A DNA stretch of 42,760 nucleotides. It comes from Chara braunii. Taxonomy: Eukaryota; Streptophyta; Charophyceae; Charales; Characeae. Below are positions 19,467-30,246 of the stretch, piece by piece. The DNA lies in contig BFEA01000724.1 of NCBI GenBank assembly GCA_003427395.1, forward strand, positions 183,823 to 226,582, read 5' to 3'. Below the pieces are notes generated by a model. It was not told the DNA's origin. It made no database searches and saw nothing but the letters and a program-made list of their open reading frames with translations. Both the position numbers and the translations under genes were made by a program. Positions within the stretch are counted from its first letter, which is position 1. Every line of letters starts with the position of its first letter.

Positions 19467-19874
19467 CTAGGACCTGAGATCTGTCTCTCGATCCGCCTCG
19501 CTCATTTCGCTTTCCCCACCTGAGTCTCTCTCGTTATGCTGTTCCTCCCTCGTCTCGGTCCCAGTTGATGACTCGCTCTCATGATAGATGACCGTCACCC
19601 TCAAACCCACGGTCACCCCGTCTCGTCTGCGTCTCCGCTCCGCCCTGTCGTGTGCTTCAGAAATGGCAGCCTCTAGCCTTTGATCACCTTGCATCTCCTC
19701 CTCTCTTCCCCCTTCTATGGAGACCTTCAGTCGGACTACCTCTCCCCCATCATAGTTCAGGGCTGTCGTAATCTGAGGACCTTCACCCGACATTGGAACC
19801 CAGCGCACCGTGTGCCGCCCACAACCAGGCCTATAGCCGTGTAGTGCCATGCCACTCAGGATAGCCTGCCCCAC
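19467..19874 (-). CDS. Possible module A, outlying copy (A0)
   Basis: 135 residues. GGEVVRLKVSIEGG, then a helix (LEAAISEAHDRAERRRRRDG), then VTVGLRVTVIYHESES reproduces the strand-helix-strand order of A3 and A4. Sequence identity is low: the helix is Arg-rich and the Tyr before the last strand is missing. The C-terminus is acidic and hydrophilic. It could be a diverged module or an unrelated ORF. Confidence 0.35.
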   Translation of the reverse strand: MGQAILSGMALHGYRPGCGRHTVRWVPMSGEGPQITTALNYDGGEVVRLKVSIEGGREEEMQGDQRLEAAISEAHDRAERRRRRDGVTVGLRVTVIYHESESSTGTETREEQHNERDSGGESEMSEADRETDLRS

Positions 19875-20463
19875 TTGATAGACAACACAACACTAGACCG
19901 TCGACTTCCTATAGCAGACTACTCCCCACCGGAACTCGCAGTACAGGCTATATACCATTAGGCGACTAGCCGCGGACGATATTTCAACTCCCTCTCCGTT
20001 TTATACGTCTGTCCCCTGCGTTATAAACGAAGGACTCAGATTAGTCCTTTTCATACCTTACCCCGATTTCAAGAATTTTACAGTCTTTAAAATGACTAAT
20101 AAAAGAAAAAACGAATGATTTTCAGAGAACAATGCACTTGTCTAAACTTAATCGGTCGATCATGGACTTGCCTTGGTCTTGAGAGTCCCAGATCCTAATG
20201 ATATGGCAACGGGTTCGGCACTGTGGTCCCATAACGGGAGATCGACAATCGCTTTTCCCCTTTTTTCAGTACAGCCTCGGTCTATCCCTGTTGGGTGCCT
20301 GTGTCCGATGGCAAGGAGGGGGCTTATGACCCTCCATGAAGGGGGTGATAGGCCTCCTACCAATGCGGCCGCGGGTCGCCCTCCCCCTCTTTTGGAGCCT
20401 AACCACACGGCGTGAGTTCAGAGCTCACCCGCTGATTATATGCAAGGCAGGCCTACTTTGGCC
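19875..20463. other. Unassigned stretch left of repeat R copy 2
   Basis: No gene is visible. Short overlapping ORFs on both strands at 20160-20415 are GC-rich and look like shadows. The sequence is not shared with the left flank of R copy 1, so R starts at 20464. Confidence 0.4.
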
Positions 20464-20948
20464 ATGGGCCGCTGACTCGTAATTCGAACCGTTGGCTTCC
20501 CGCGAAAGGACAGGCCAACAGGCCAAATTTGAAAATAGAAAATCTAAGCAGTAATAACAAAAACAGTAATAAAGACAATAGTAATAAAATAATAATAATA
20601 ATCGTTGGAAGAGGAAAGAGAAATAAAGGGCTGCATCCCATAATCTCCCTGCGCAGCAACCTCACCTGAACCGTGCCCCGCGTTCACACACGAGTCTGAA
20701 ATTCCTTCCTTTTCTTTTCCTATATATATATTTTTTTCTTTTTAGTCCTCAGTGTATCTGCCTCTTACCCTGGCCACCGGGGTCCGCGTGGTTCGGACAG
20801 ACAGGTCTAGTACAGACAATTTACGAGGGGTCGATAAGACGCAGACCATGAGACGACAGTTGCAGTCCGAAACCAAAATCGGCGGCCTTCCCTATGGAGT
20901 GACAGATCGACGGGCGAAAAACTAGAAATGAGGGAACTAATTAATAAC

Positions 20949-20980
<32 letters not shown>

Positions 20981-21389
20981 TACAAGCGGAAAGAAAAGGT
21001 GGCGCTTCAAATTTTCTTCGCTCCACAGCTTCGCTTGAATAACGATGCAAGTCCACGTACAAGCCCAAACCCGATTTTCATCCTTACCTCTCTTTGTTTC
21101 TTTTCACACTTCCCCTACAGTTGCTGGGGTTCTACTGAGCGGAACCTAGACGCGCAAACACGGTACGGGTGATATTTGAAGGGTTGGGCCTGTCTAGACT
21201 GCAATGCCACCACTCGAGTTTGAAGCCCAGTCCTGTCGGCCTCCCCACGAAACGACACGCCAGTCAAGGAGGTAAAAAAAAGAGGGGGTAATGATAACAA
21301 TAAATAGTAAAAAGATAACAAAAGAAGTTAGACGCAATGATAACTGGGGTTCGGAGGCCATCAAATTTCCCCCGAACTAAAGCTAGTAG
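20464..21389. repeat. Dispersed repeat R, copy 2, left part
   Basis: It matches 4450-5381 throughout, including the three AAT/TAA-tract modules and the boundary word agctagtag. At 21390 it switches to retroelement coding sequence. A single difference from copy 1 (acg to atg at 21337) provides an ATG in frame with the downstream protease/RT fragment. Confidence 0.9.
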
Positions 21390-22265
21390 CGAAGCATCAA
21401 CAACTGAGTCTCAATTGGGAAGGAACTCTAGTTTTCAGAATCCTTCTGGATTAAAAGAGTCCTCTTCCAATGAAATGAATCATCTCCTGGCTAACATGAT
21501 ATCATTCCATGATGATTTACCCCTAGAACTTATCATGGAACCCAGTGTCAGGGTTGGTGAAGTGAGAAACCACCAAACCCGTATGACACCTCAGATGATA
21601 GAAGAAAAGAAAAGAATGAAGGCTGAGGAATCACTTGTTAACATCCTTGATGACCCTGAACCGGAACGTTCACAGGAAAAAAATGAACAGGGGAGAATTT
21701 TTTTTTTTATTCTCAAGAGTGATTTGGATGATGGGACAGTGATTTCTGATGTAATTGCTAAGATGCTGGAAGAAACGGAAGTGACACTGTCTTTCAAGGA
21801 AGCAATGACACTAGCACCCAAACTGAGAGAAAAGTTGAAAAGGTTAATTGAGAAGAAAAAATTGGAAGTTAATTATTTCGGGTCAGTCTTTCCCAACCAA
21901 GTGAATAGGTCACTACCAGGTTGCAAGATGAGATTTGCAACCATGGGTTGTGGGCATCTTACAATTCGCATTAATCAAGTGAAGATTCTAGCCCTATTAG
22001 ACTCTGGGCAGAGATGATACTTCTTTCACGAAGAACGATGGAAACATGTAATTTATCTATTGACAGACCTGCACAAAATGTACTGAGCAATATTGCAGGA
22101 GAGCTGTTCGTGGCTGAATTTATTGATAATTTGCCTATCAGGGTTGGGACAATGACTGTGGAATTACTGGGTTTTGTAGTGTCGGATCTGGATCATGACT
22201 GTATCTTGGGAACTTCATTCTTGCATAGGATGGAGGCTGTCCAATTTTTCAGTCGTGAGGGGTAA
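21337..22265 (+). pseudogene. Gag/protease linker and aspartic protease, Ty3/gypsy type
   Basis: The first ~18 codons come from repeat R. From about 21390 the frame is retroelement-derived: a Glu/Lys-rich linker, then KMRFATMGCGHLTIRI and ALLDSG, the catalytic D-S-G of a retroviral-type aspartic protease that cleaves the polyprotein. The frame ends at a TGA (22015-22017) just after the catalytic triad. The rest of the protease continues in another frame from 22014 (SRRTMETCNLSID, then DCILGTSFL, the usual ILG motif). One missing base in the G run beside the active site would explain the shift. No CCHC knuckle is present upstream. Confidence 0.8.
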
Positions 22266-24327
22266 TCTTGGATCAGTCTCCAGGACCCTGAGACTGCTCA
22301 AGAGCAGACCTTTATGGTCAGTACGAAAAACTGCTTCAAGCATCAACTATCTGCTAATTCGATCAGGAGGGAAGAATCTGCTGAAAGGATTATGAAACTA
22401 AAAGAGGAAGAAAAACGAGAAGCAAAAGAAGAGATTTCAGTGGGAATCAATCAAGTTTCGAAAATGATAAAAGCCCTTGGTAAACTCGAGGATGAGGACA
22501 AGCAAATTGAAGCCTTCAAGAAAACTGTAGAAAATACTAAGGGAGGAAAGATGAAATTGAGATTTGCATCGACTCACCCTTTTTTAGAAAAATGGTCACT
22601 AGGTCGAAAAGAAAATACAAGCCCAAGGGGGTGAAGAAAAACCCAGTGGCAGTCTTAATAGAGAAAGATTATGATGAAGCATTGAAAAAGGAAAGGCAAA
22701 TTACAAGAGCATTGAGGGAATCAACAAAACTGGAGAATATAGCCATCAAAGAAAGGTTTGACACAATGAAGATAGACTCAGATCAGTTTATCCTGCCTAA
22801 AGCGAAAGAATATATCTTCAAGATGTGTCAACAATTCTCTGATGGTTTCTCCTTTAATGATGAAGAGAGGGGGCGATTGGACGTGGACATGATCAAGATG
22901 GCCAAGATTTGGACAGTTGACCATGTTCCATGGAATGATAGGCCAACCAAGTATGCCTTGAAGGAAGAGGCAGAGGTTGTAAAGTATCTTGACAAAAGGA
23001 TTGCATCTAATGCTGCTGAACCTGCTGATGGATCGTATGCTAACCACTGGTTTTGTTTATGGAAACCAGGAGGCGGACTAAGATGGATACAGAATCTTCA
23101 GAAACTCAATTCTGTGCCGGTACGTGATGCAGGTAGTCTTCCTAATGCTGATCTCCTTGCTGAATCCTTTGCTGGTCGATATATTTATTCTCTAGTTAAC
23201 CTATATTCTGGCTATGATCAGTTCCCCATTGATTTCACTAGCCGGCTGATGACTTCCATGCACACGCCAAGGGGGCTTGTTCAGATGTGTGTGGTACCTC
23301 AGGGCTGGACTAACGGAGTGACAGTGGTTCAAATGGACATAATCAAAGTCATGCAGGACATTTCTCCTGAAATAATCACTCCCTATATTGATGATAATCA
23401 TGTAAAAGGACCCTTGGTAAGAGATGAGACTTTGGTCGCAGGGGGAGTCAGAAAGTTCGTCTGGGAACATGCCGAAGGAGTAAAGATGGTCCTAGAAAGA
23501 CTTCGGAAGTATAATCTGACTGTCAGTGAGCCAAAGTCCCTTATTTTTCAACCAGAAGTGATAATCTTGGGCTTCAGATGCTTCTCCAAGGGTAGGAGCC
23601 CAGATCCCAAGAAGATTGACAAGATCTTGAACTGGCCTCTGCCTCTCAAAAGAGTGACAGATGTCAGAAGCTTCTTGGGAGTCTGTGGATTCTGGAGGAT
23701 TTTTATTCCTCATTTTGCTGCCCTTAGAGAGTCTCTGAGAGAAATGGTAAGACAAAAGGCTAACTTAGCATGGAATGAAAAAAGACAAGCTGCAACAGAA
23801 ACATTGCAAGAGAAGCTAAAAGACGGTGGTGTAGTGCTGGGAGTACCATATTATGATGATGAGGAGACAAGATCTTTCATCATTGAGGCGGATGAAGGAC
23901 TAATTGCTCTGGGTAGAGTACTTATTCAAAAAGACGAAAATGAGAGAGAAAGACCTCTAAGATTTGAAAGCAGAACCCTCAATTCTACTGAAAGAGTCTA
24001 CACCCAATTCAGGAAAGAGGTACTGTCAATTATCCATAACCTCAGGTGCTTCAGGCACTACGCTTGGGAAGGAGATTCATTCTGAGGATTGATGCATCTG
24101 CTGTGATTTGTGTCATTAAAAAGCACCGACAGGTAGATCCAACAGTCAACAGATGGATCGCCTTCATCTTGATATATGATTTTAAGCTGAAAAAGATCCC
24201 CACTGAGAAAAACAGAGCGGATGTCTTAAGCCGGACTGAGTGGCGAGAGGAAGAAGAAGAAGATGTGAACGGAACGATTGAAAAATCTGCCTATGTTGAT
24301 AATTTTCTTAATGAGAAAGATGATTAG
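22266..24327 (+). pseudogene. Reverse transcriptase and RNase H, Ty3/gypsy type, inactive
   Basis: Frames at 22314-22634, 22592-24085 and 24046-24327 overlap end to end, giving a Lys/Glu-rich linker, RT and RNase H broken by two frameshifts. RT motifs: WFCLWKPGGGLRWIQNLQKL, then SLVNLYSGYDQ, where the motif A catalytic Asp is Asn, then VPQGWTN (motif B) and PYIDDN (YxDD intact). The connection has VRSFLGVCGFWR. RNase H keeps its acidic residues (ADEG, RKEVLSI, RIDAS, RADVLSR). With Asn at motif A the polymerase should be dead. The wording (VRDAGSLPNAD, VPQGWTNGV) is unlike the plus-strand gypsy element at 39510. Confidence 0.9.
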
Positions 24328-24733
24328 GACTATGAGGTGCCATGCTCCTATAGGTGGAATCCATGACCAGAGGAAAGGGACAGCTGGGGAGAGGTCCCTG
24401 GTGCGTACATTTACGAATCGATTATTGGAAAAGAAGAAGAAGATGAACCGAACGATTGGTACGCCAAAGTTAATGCAGCTGCAGTGACCGTTTATGAGAT
24501 TGGGGAAAGTTCAGGTTCAAAGGAAGAGGAAGAGAGTGAAAAGAAGGAAGAAAAGATATTTTTTTTCTTTGAAGAGCATGATGAAAATTATCAAGACATT
24601 GACAGAAAGATGGAAAAGGAATAACTAAAAGAATACCACTGTAAAGATTTAAGAAAGAAATTCAGACTAAAAACAGGACATCTCTTTGTGGATGGTAAGG
24701 GAGACCTACCTCCACTAAGAGTGGTATGTGGAC
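24328..24733 (+). pseudogene. RNase H-integrase linker and start of integrase
   Basis: Glu/Lys-rich broken frames lead to a stretch near 24650-24733 reading KFRLKTGHLFVDGKGDLPP and LRVVCG. This is the typical lead-in to the H2C2 finger of gypsy integrases. It stops abruptly at 24733, where repeat R resumes, so no integrase catalytic core is present in this copy. Confidence 0.6.
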
Positions 24734-25169
24734 ATTAATCAATCCTCTTATTTTTTATTTTTCCTTTCTTGTTGTTTTTTTGTTTAGCTTTCTATCTTCT
24801 TGACGGTTGTCAGTATCATGCACCTGACCCATAACTCTGTAGAGGGGTGCTTGGCGCGCAGTTGAAAAGACTGGGTCAACCTTCCCACTTCCGCATCCCA
24901 GGGGGAACCCGACGGCTACCACGGTCACTGTCCGGTTGTGCTCTGCTGTACAGCAGGGCGCCGAGCCTGCGTGGACCAATGGAAGTCCTATGGCGCACCC
25001 CTTTTGTCAGGGGTACAACCCCCAGGACTGGTCTGAGCCGAAGCACAGCCCGGGCATTGACGGCAACGAAAACCCAAGGCACGTCTACAGGTCGAGGCAC
25101 CGACGCGAGGGACTGTACCAAGCAGGGACTTGGTACACGGAGGAGGGACGGGCACCGTGCCCTCCGACA
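24734..25169. repeat. Dispersed repeat R, copy 2, right part
   Basis: It matches 5391-5825 (attaatca..., cagtatcatgcacctgaccc, ..., gggcaccgtgcc, ccgaca) with few substitutions. It ends 15 bases before a (TC)n tract. Confidence 0.9.
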
Positions 25170-25182
25170 CCGCGTTGCAGTC

Positions 25183-25183
<1 letters not shown>

Positions 25184-25227
<44 letters not shown>

Positions 25228-25229
25228 CC

Positions 25230-25260
<31 letters not shown>

Positions 25261-25470
25261 CATGCATGTTCACTCGCCGTTTTCCCCTTGGTCGAATGAT
25301 GAACGTCTCACACGCACACATTCCATCGATAAGATGAGCAAAATCGGAATGAATCTTCTGCTAAAACTGGGAAATATACATTGCCGCTTTTTGCTTTGCT
25401 GGTTCTATCGATCCAAGCAGCGTGCGGCAAGCCGCGAGGCTGGAGTCTTAGCCGAGGTTGGCGACTTATT

Positions 25471-25526
<56 letters not shown>

Positions 25527-25720
25527 CACACACATACACGTGGACACACACACACACATACACATTCCATCGATAGGATGAGCAAAAACGGAATGAATCT
25601 TCTGCTGAAACGTAGAAATATACACTGCCACTTTTCAAATTGCCCATTCTATCGATCCAAGCATCATGTGGCGAAGCGCGGGTTGGAGACTTAGCTGTTG
25701 GCCAAGGTTGGAGACTTATC

Positions 25721-25785
<65 letters not shown>

Positions 25786-25875
25786 ACACACACACACACA
25801 CATTCCATCGATAGGATGAGCAAAAACGAAATGAATCTTGCGGTAAAACGTGGAACTATACACTGCGTGCGGCTT

Positions 25876-25933
<58 letters not shown>

Positions 25934-26609
25934 NNNNNNNNNNNNNNNNNNNNNNNNNNNNNNNNNNNNNNNNNNNNNNNNNNNNNNNNNNNNNNNNNNN
26001 NNNNNNNNNNNNNNNNNNNNNNNNNNNNNNNNNNNNNNNNNNNNNNNNNNNNNNNNNNNNNNNNNNNNNNNNNNNNNNNNNNNNNNNNNNNNNNNNNNNN
26101 NNNNNNNNNNNNNNNNNNNNNNNNNNNNNNNNNNNNNNNNNNNNNNNNNNNNNNNNNNNNNNNNNNNNNNNNNNNNNNNNNNNNNNNNNNNNNNNNNNNN
26201 NNNNNNNNNNNNNNNNNNNNNNNNNNNNNNNNNNNNNNNNNNNNNNNNNNNNNNNNNNNNNNNNNNNNNNNNNNNNNNNNNNNNNNNNNNNNNNNNNNNN
26301 NNNNNNNNNNNNNNNNNNNNNNNNNNNNNNNNNNNNNNNNNNNNNNNNNNNNNNNNNNNNNNNNNNNNNNNNNNNNNNNNNNNNNNNNNNNNNNNNNNNN
26401 NNNNNNNNNNNNNNNNNNNNNNNNNNNNNNNNNNNNNNNNNNNNNNNNNNNNNNNNNNNNNNNNNNNNNNNNNNNNNNNNNNNNNNNNNNNNNNNNNNNN
26501 NNNNNNNNNNNNNNNNNNNNNNNNNNNNNNNNNNNNNNNNNNNNNNNNNNNNNNNNNNNNNNNNNNNNNNNNNNNNNNNNNNNNNNNNNNNNNNNNNNNN
26601 NNNNNNNAC

Positions 26610-26683
<74 letters not shown>

Positions 26684-26815
26684 TGACACACACACACACA
26701 CGCACACACACACCCACACACCCACACACACATTCCATGAATCCTCCGCTGAAACGTGGAAATATACACCGCCACTTTTTTATTTCCTCATTCTATTGGG
26801 CGCCGCATGTCCATG
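25184..26815. repeat. Composite minisatellite with (CT)n/(CA)n tracts and gap
   Basis: A ~240-bp unit repeats. Each has a core beginning cattccatcgata(g)gatgagcaaaa (25318, 25562, 25800, and truncated at 26731), continuing gaatcttctgctgaaac, aatatacac and, in the first two, ttctatcgatccaagca. Long (CT)n and (CA)n runs separate the cores. The (CT)/(GT) tract at 25184-25257 precedes the first core. Bases 25934-26607 are N and interrupt the fourth CT tract. ORFs here are dipeptide-repeat artefacts. Confidence 0.93.
25934..26607. other. Assembly gap (674 N)
   Basis: An unbroken run of N inside a (CT)n tract. Flanking sequence on both sides is the same composite minisatellite, so the gap probably holds more units. 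Confidence 0.99.
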
Positions 26816-28400
26816 GTAAATTTTAGCGATCATTTAGTACAAATCAACTTTGGGAAAATGACAGTCTAAATATATGTACATGGAACGTAAAACGCGAGAC
26901 CACGGGGTACGGAAAAACAACATGGTCCAGCAATGTCCTACTTACAGAGGCACAATTGTATATTAACCTTTTATCATTCAGGAGAGGAAGTGCAAATGTG
27001 TTGTTTGTTCGGGAACTTAAGCAGGCAATCTTTTTAATTGGACTGTGGAAGTATAAAACCGGTGTGGTTTTGGGAGCGTAAAAGAAAGGGGGAGAAATAG
27101 AGAGCGATATGAGACCAAGAAGGAAACAGGGGAGTATTTGCGGGGAAAACAATAGTTGTTCATGCCTTCTCAGCCAAGCGCCAAGGTACCATTTACGAAA
27201 CAAGTAGTTTCATGTTCAACAAGCATGGGGAGGTTGGAAAAATGACGTCTATTCGGTGTACGGCAGACCCTGATTGTCATCATATTCTAATTGTGCCCTA
27301 CCTTCAGGAGTTCAAGTGTATAGTACTTTAATCAGGGAACGGAGGGTAAAAGTACATATATATATATGTATTGTCATTCTGCGAACGGAAAGGCGAGGAA
27401 CGTGATCATACTCACACGGCTGAGTAGGTGGCAGGTTCGTGTTCTTACGGATCAGCAACTAGTATTACTTTTCACAAGAAATCGCACTGGAAGCGATCGG
27501 TTGCAGGTGTTTGTGGAGGCGCAGGGAGAGGCGAGATTGCCTAGCAATAGTGTCAGCAGTGTCGCCATTTCATAGCTATGGTGTATGTTGTATAAGCGTG
27601 CGTGTATGTTTACGATCTGTGTATGCATGTGTGGAGCGTAGCACGGGGGCGCTGCTATGTGGTGGTGAAAGCAGATTGGGGGTTGGGGGAAGAAGGGAAG
27701 GTGGAAGGGTGGTTTAGCATGTAGAACTGCAAAGAGTTACGGATTGCAGATGTGGCATTGACGTAGGAGATCTTGTCAGCAAGGGAGTCGACCCTAACTT
27801 AGCGACTGGATAAATTTTATCTGGGTATGTATGTGATGGGTGTGTAAAACATGGCCATCCCGTATTAACGGGAAACAAGTTCTGATGTCTAAGTCATATT
27901 GCAACGCAATTTAGTAGCAGTTTAAGTATGGAAATATTAATCATCAACTGTTTTTAGAGGATGTAGGAATGCGGGAACGGTTAGGGGGGAAGCAGATAAT
28001 CAGTAGTTAGAGTTAGTAATTAGAGTTAGAGATGGCAGTTGAACAACAACCATAGGGGGGGTGCACGCCCTGAAGTGCGCTTTTCGTCGCCGAGCACCCA
28101 TAGCAGCTCATCAGAGGGACATCCTCTGGCTCCCGTTAGTAATTAGCAGAGTTATGTTAGCATATACGACAGTATCCATCACAGGGAGGGTGATTAGGGA
28201 CGTACCTGAATGCCGAGGGTTGGTGAAGAAGACGCCTCTTCGCCAGCAGCCATATCTCCGGTAGCTCCCGCCTGAATTGGCTCACACGGATTGCAGTCGT
28301 GTGCTAGGAGCTTGGTAGCCCTTGGTCAGGACTAGTGTGTGCACACAGTCGTATTGGCGAGCTAGAGGAGATGCTCGACTTCTTAGGAAGGAGGTGGATG
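26816..28400. other. Unassigned, no gene seen
   Basis: No recognisable coding or RNA feature. There is a small (AT)n palindrome at 27355-27370 and TTAG-type short repeats (gttagagttagtaattagagttagag) at 28005-28032. Short ORFs (27366, 27511, 28061) have no domain signature. Confidence 0.4.
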
Positions 28401-29340
28401 CTTGTGATTGCGTGGGGGTAGGAGGAAGTGTTCGCAGCACGGTGTTGAGATCGCGGATTTGCGCTCGTTGCGTGGTGCGGGAGCAAGTGTATGCATAGCT
28501 AGCTATGTATAAGTTGTGTGTCATTGTGTATTGAGGGTTGTAGCATGTCATATGCGTGAATGTGTGTGAGTGTTGGAGCCAGTGGGGTTTTTTGTGAAGC
28601 AATCTTCTGTGTGCGGGGGGTTGTGTGCTTTTGTAATGGTTAAGCATAGGTAGATGCAGTGTAGTATGGAGTCTGCGTGCTGTGTAGGGTGCAGAGGGAG
28701 CGGGCGGGAGAGTTCTCTCCATGTTTGCTTTGCACGTTTTTTCGTGAGGTAGCATTCCGGGTTATGGCAGGGTATGACGTGGTTTGTCTGTTTCGTCAGT
28801 AGTCGACAATTTTTCGTTTGCTGAAGTATGGTGGGTAGGGATGTCTCATTACTGAAGTGATCTTTCTGCGTCGTTTTTCGGAGAGGCAAGTGTCGTGTTT
28901 GATGTGTCTGTTTGCTCAGTTGGGGCTTTCGTGTGAGGTCTTTTTTGAATTTTAGCTGCAGGGTGTTGTCGTATGGGTTGCCTACTACGTTCCATGTGTC
29001 TTTTCGTTTTGGCGGGAGTTCAGTTCCTATGTGGTAGTTCGTGATTTATGTAGTGTTTTTTTTTTATTTCTTAATTGATTAATCTGGTTCGTTTCTAATT
29101 GGTGGTTTGTGGGTCGCGGACGTTGTCTTGTGTAGCCAGGGGAGGCGTTTTTTATTTTTGTTTTTTTCGGTTGTTTGTGGGGGAGCCATAACTTTTTTAA
29201 CTTGGGTGCAGCTGGTGTTTTTTTATGGGGAGTTTTTTGTTTGTTCGTGTGTATGTGTGATGGTGGTGGTTGTTGTTGAAGGCTTTCCCTTCCGATGTGT
29301 GTCCTCATTGCTTGTTATTTTGTAAAAATTATTATTAATT
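28400..29340. other. GT-rich, strand-asymmetric block
   Basis: The plus strand is strongly G+T-rich for about 900 bases, with many tgtgtg, gttgtt and ttttt words and few A or C. Minus-strand ORFs are accordingly Thr/Pro/His/Lys-rich (for example RTLPPTPTQSQAS) and look like composition artefacts. No gene is called. Confidence 0.5.
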
Positions 29341-29377
29341 GCATTGTGTTTCTAAATTGTGGTTTTTGATTTACTTT

Positions 29378-29424
29378 GCAGTTTATTTTTATTTTTATTT
29401 TTATTTTTATTTTTACTTTTTAAC

Positions 29425-29470
<46 letters not shown>

Positions 29471-29600
29471 TACAATTCACATAAATTATATATATATTTT
29501 TTAATTTTTATTTTTTTATTCTATTTTTATATTTTTTTCTAAAAAAAATAATTTTTAGTTTTTATTTTTTACTTCATTAATATAAATTACGAATTTGTTT
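29378..29600. repeat. (TTTTTA)n, (ATT)n and AT-rich tract
   Basis: (TTTTTA)n at about 29382-29415, (ATT)n at about 29424-29470, then T/A-rich sequence to 29600. It immediately precedes the left pseudo-LTR of the Penelope-like element. Confidence 0.95.
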
Positions 29601-29613
29601 ATGTGTAGTGTCA

Positions 29614-30144
29614 TTTTGCTGTGTAGCTATGTTTTTTAACTATAGGCTGAGTATTCTAACTGTGTACGTAGGGGGTTTTGCGACAGCAGGTTAGATTCTT
29701 CTAAGTGGGTCTACCGGGAATATGACGGTAGTCCATCTGTCGCTTCACGTGTTTTCTTGCTTTTGGAACTCTCTCGATACTGGTACTCAGTAGGTGAGAT
29801 ACTCGACTTTCCATAGGTATATAGGACGGTAAGCAGAGTTGGGAAACTCTTCAGGCTAACGGTCCTAATAGACACTAGTTGTCCGGAACGCTGGTGTGTA
29901 GAGCGAACGAAAGTGGGTTGGATGGACTGTTATGGCTAGTGCATGGTACGTGGTGGAACCCCCCTGATGAGGCGACGGCGGTCGCCGAAACGCATCGGGG
30001 ACGCTTTCTGTACATGAACTCTTCCTATCTATAATTGTGAGTTACGACTTTGTAATTGTGAGTTACGACTTTGCATGTTGAATACGCCTTCGGATGTGTG
30101 AGACTTGAGGTTTTGTACCTTCGTTATGTGTCGATATCAACTAT
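29614..30144 (+). repeat. Left pseudo-LTR of the Penelope-like element
   Basis: It matches 34700-35210 from ttttgctgtgta to gtgtcgatatcaactat with few differences, in direct orientation. It is longer by one tandem 21-base duplication (aattgtgagttacgactttg, 30034-30076). It contains a hammerhead-like motif. Direct or tandem pseudo-LTRs are typical of Penelope-like elements, arising from tandem or partial insertion. Confidence 0.92.
29946..30013 (+). ncRNA. Hammerhead ribozyme, left copy (weakened stem III)
   Basis: CTGATGA at 29964-29970, stem II ggcgac/gtcgcc (29971-29976 with 29981-29986, loop ggcg), GAAA at 29987-29990, then cgcatc and gggg (29997-30000). Stem I can pair cccc with gggg and, further out, gtac with gtac (29946 and 30010). 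The base before the U of the cleavage triplet is A where the right copy has G, so the C-G pair of stem III is lost. Self-cleavage would be expected to be poor. Confidence 0.75.
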
Positions 30145-30246
30145 TGACTGCACACGTGAACACTATTGGATAGAAGTTACCGAGGGGAGTGAGCGTGATG
30201 TTACATTAAAGTGGTGTTGTTGTTGTTCTACTTGATTTGTTGAGGC

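Noticed and set aside
25522-26826. Long ORFs spanning the gap
   Set aside because: They are open only because N bases are translated as X, flanked by dipeptide repeats.
28282-28889. Minus-strand ORFs of 113 and 157 codons
   Set aside because: Thr/Pro/His-rich products explained by the GT-rich skew of the plus strand.
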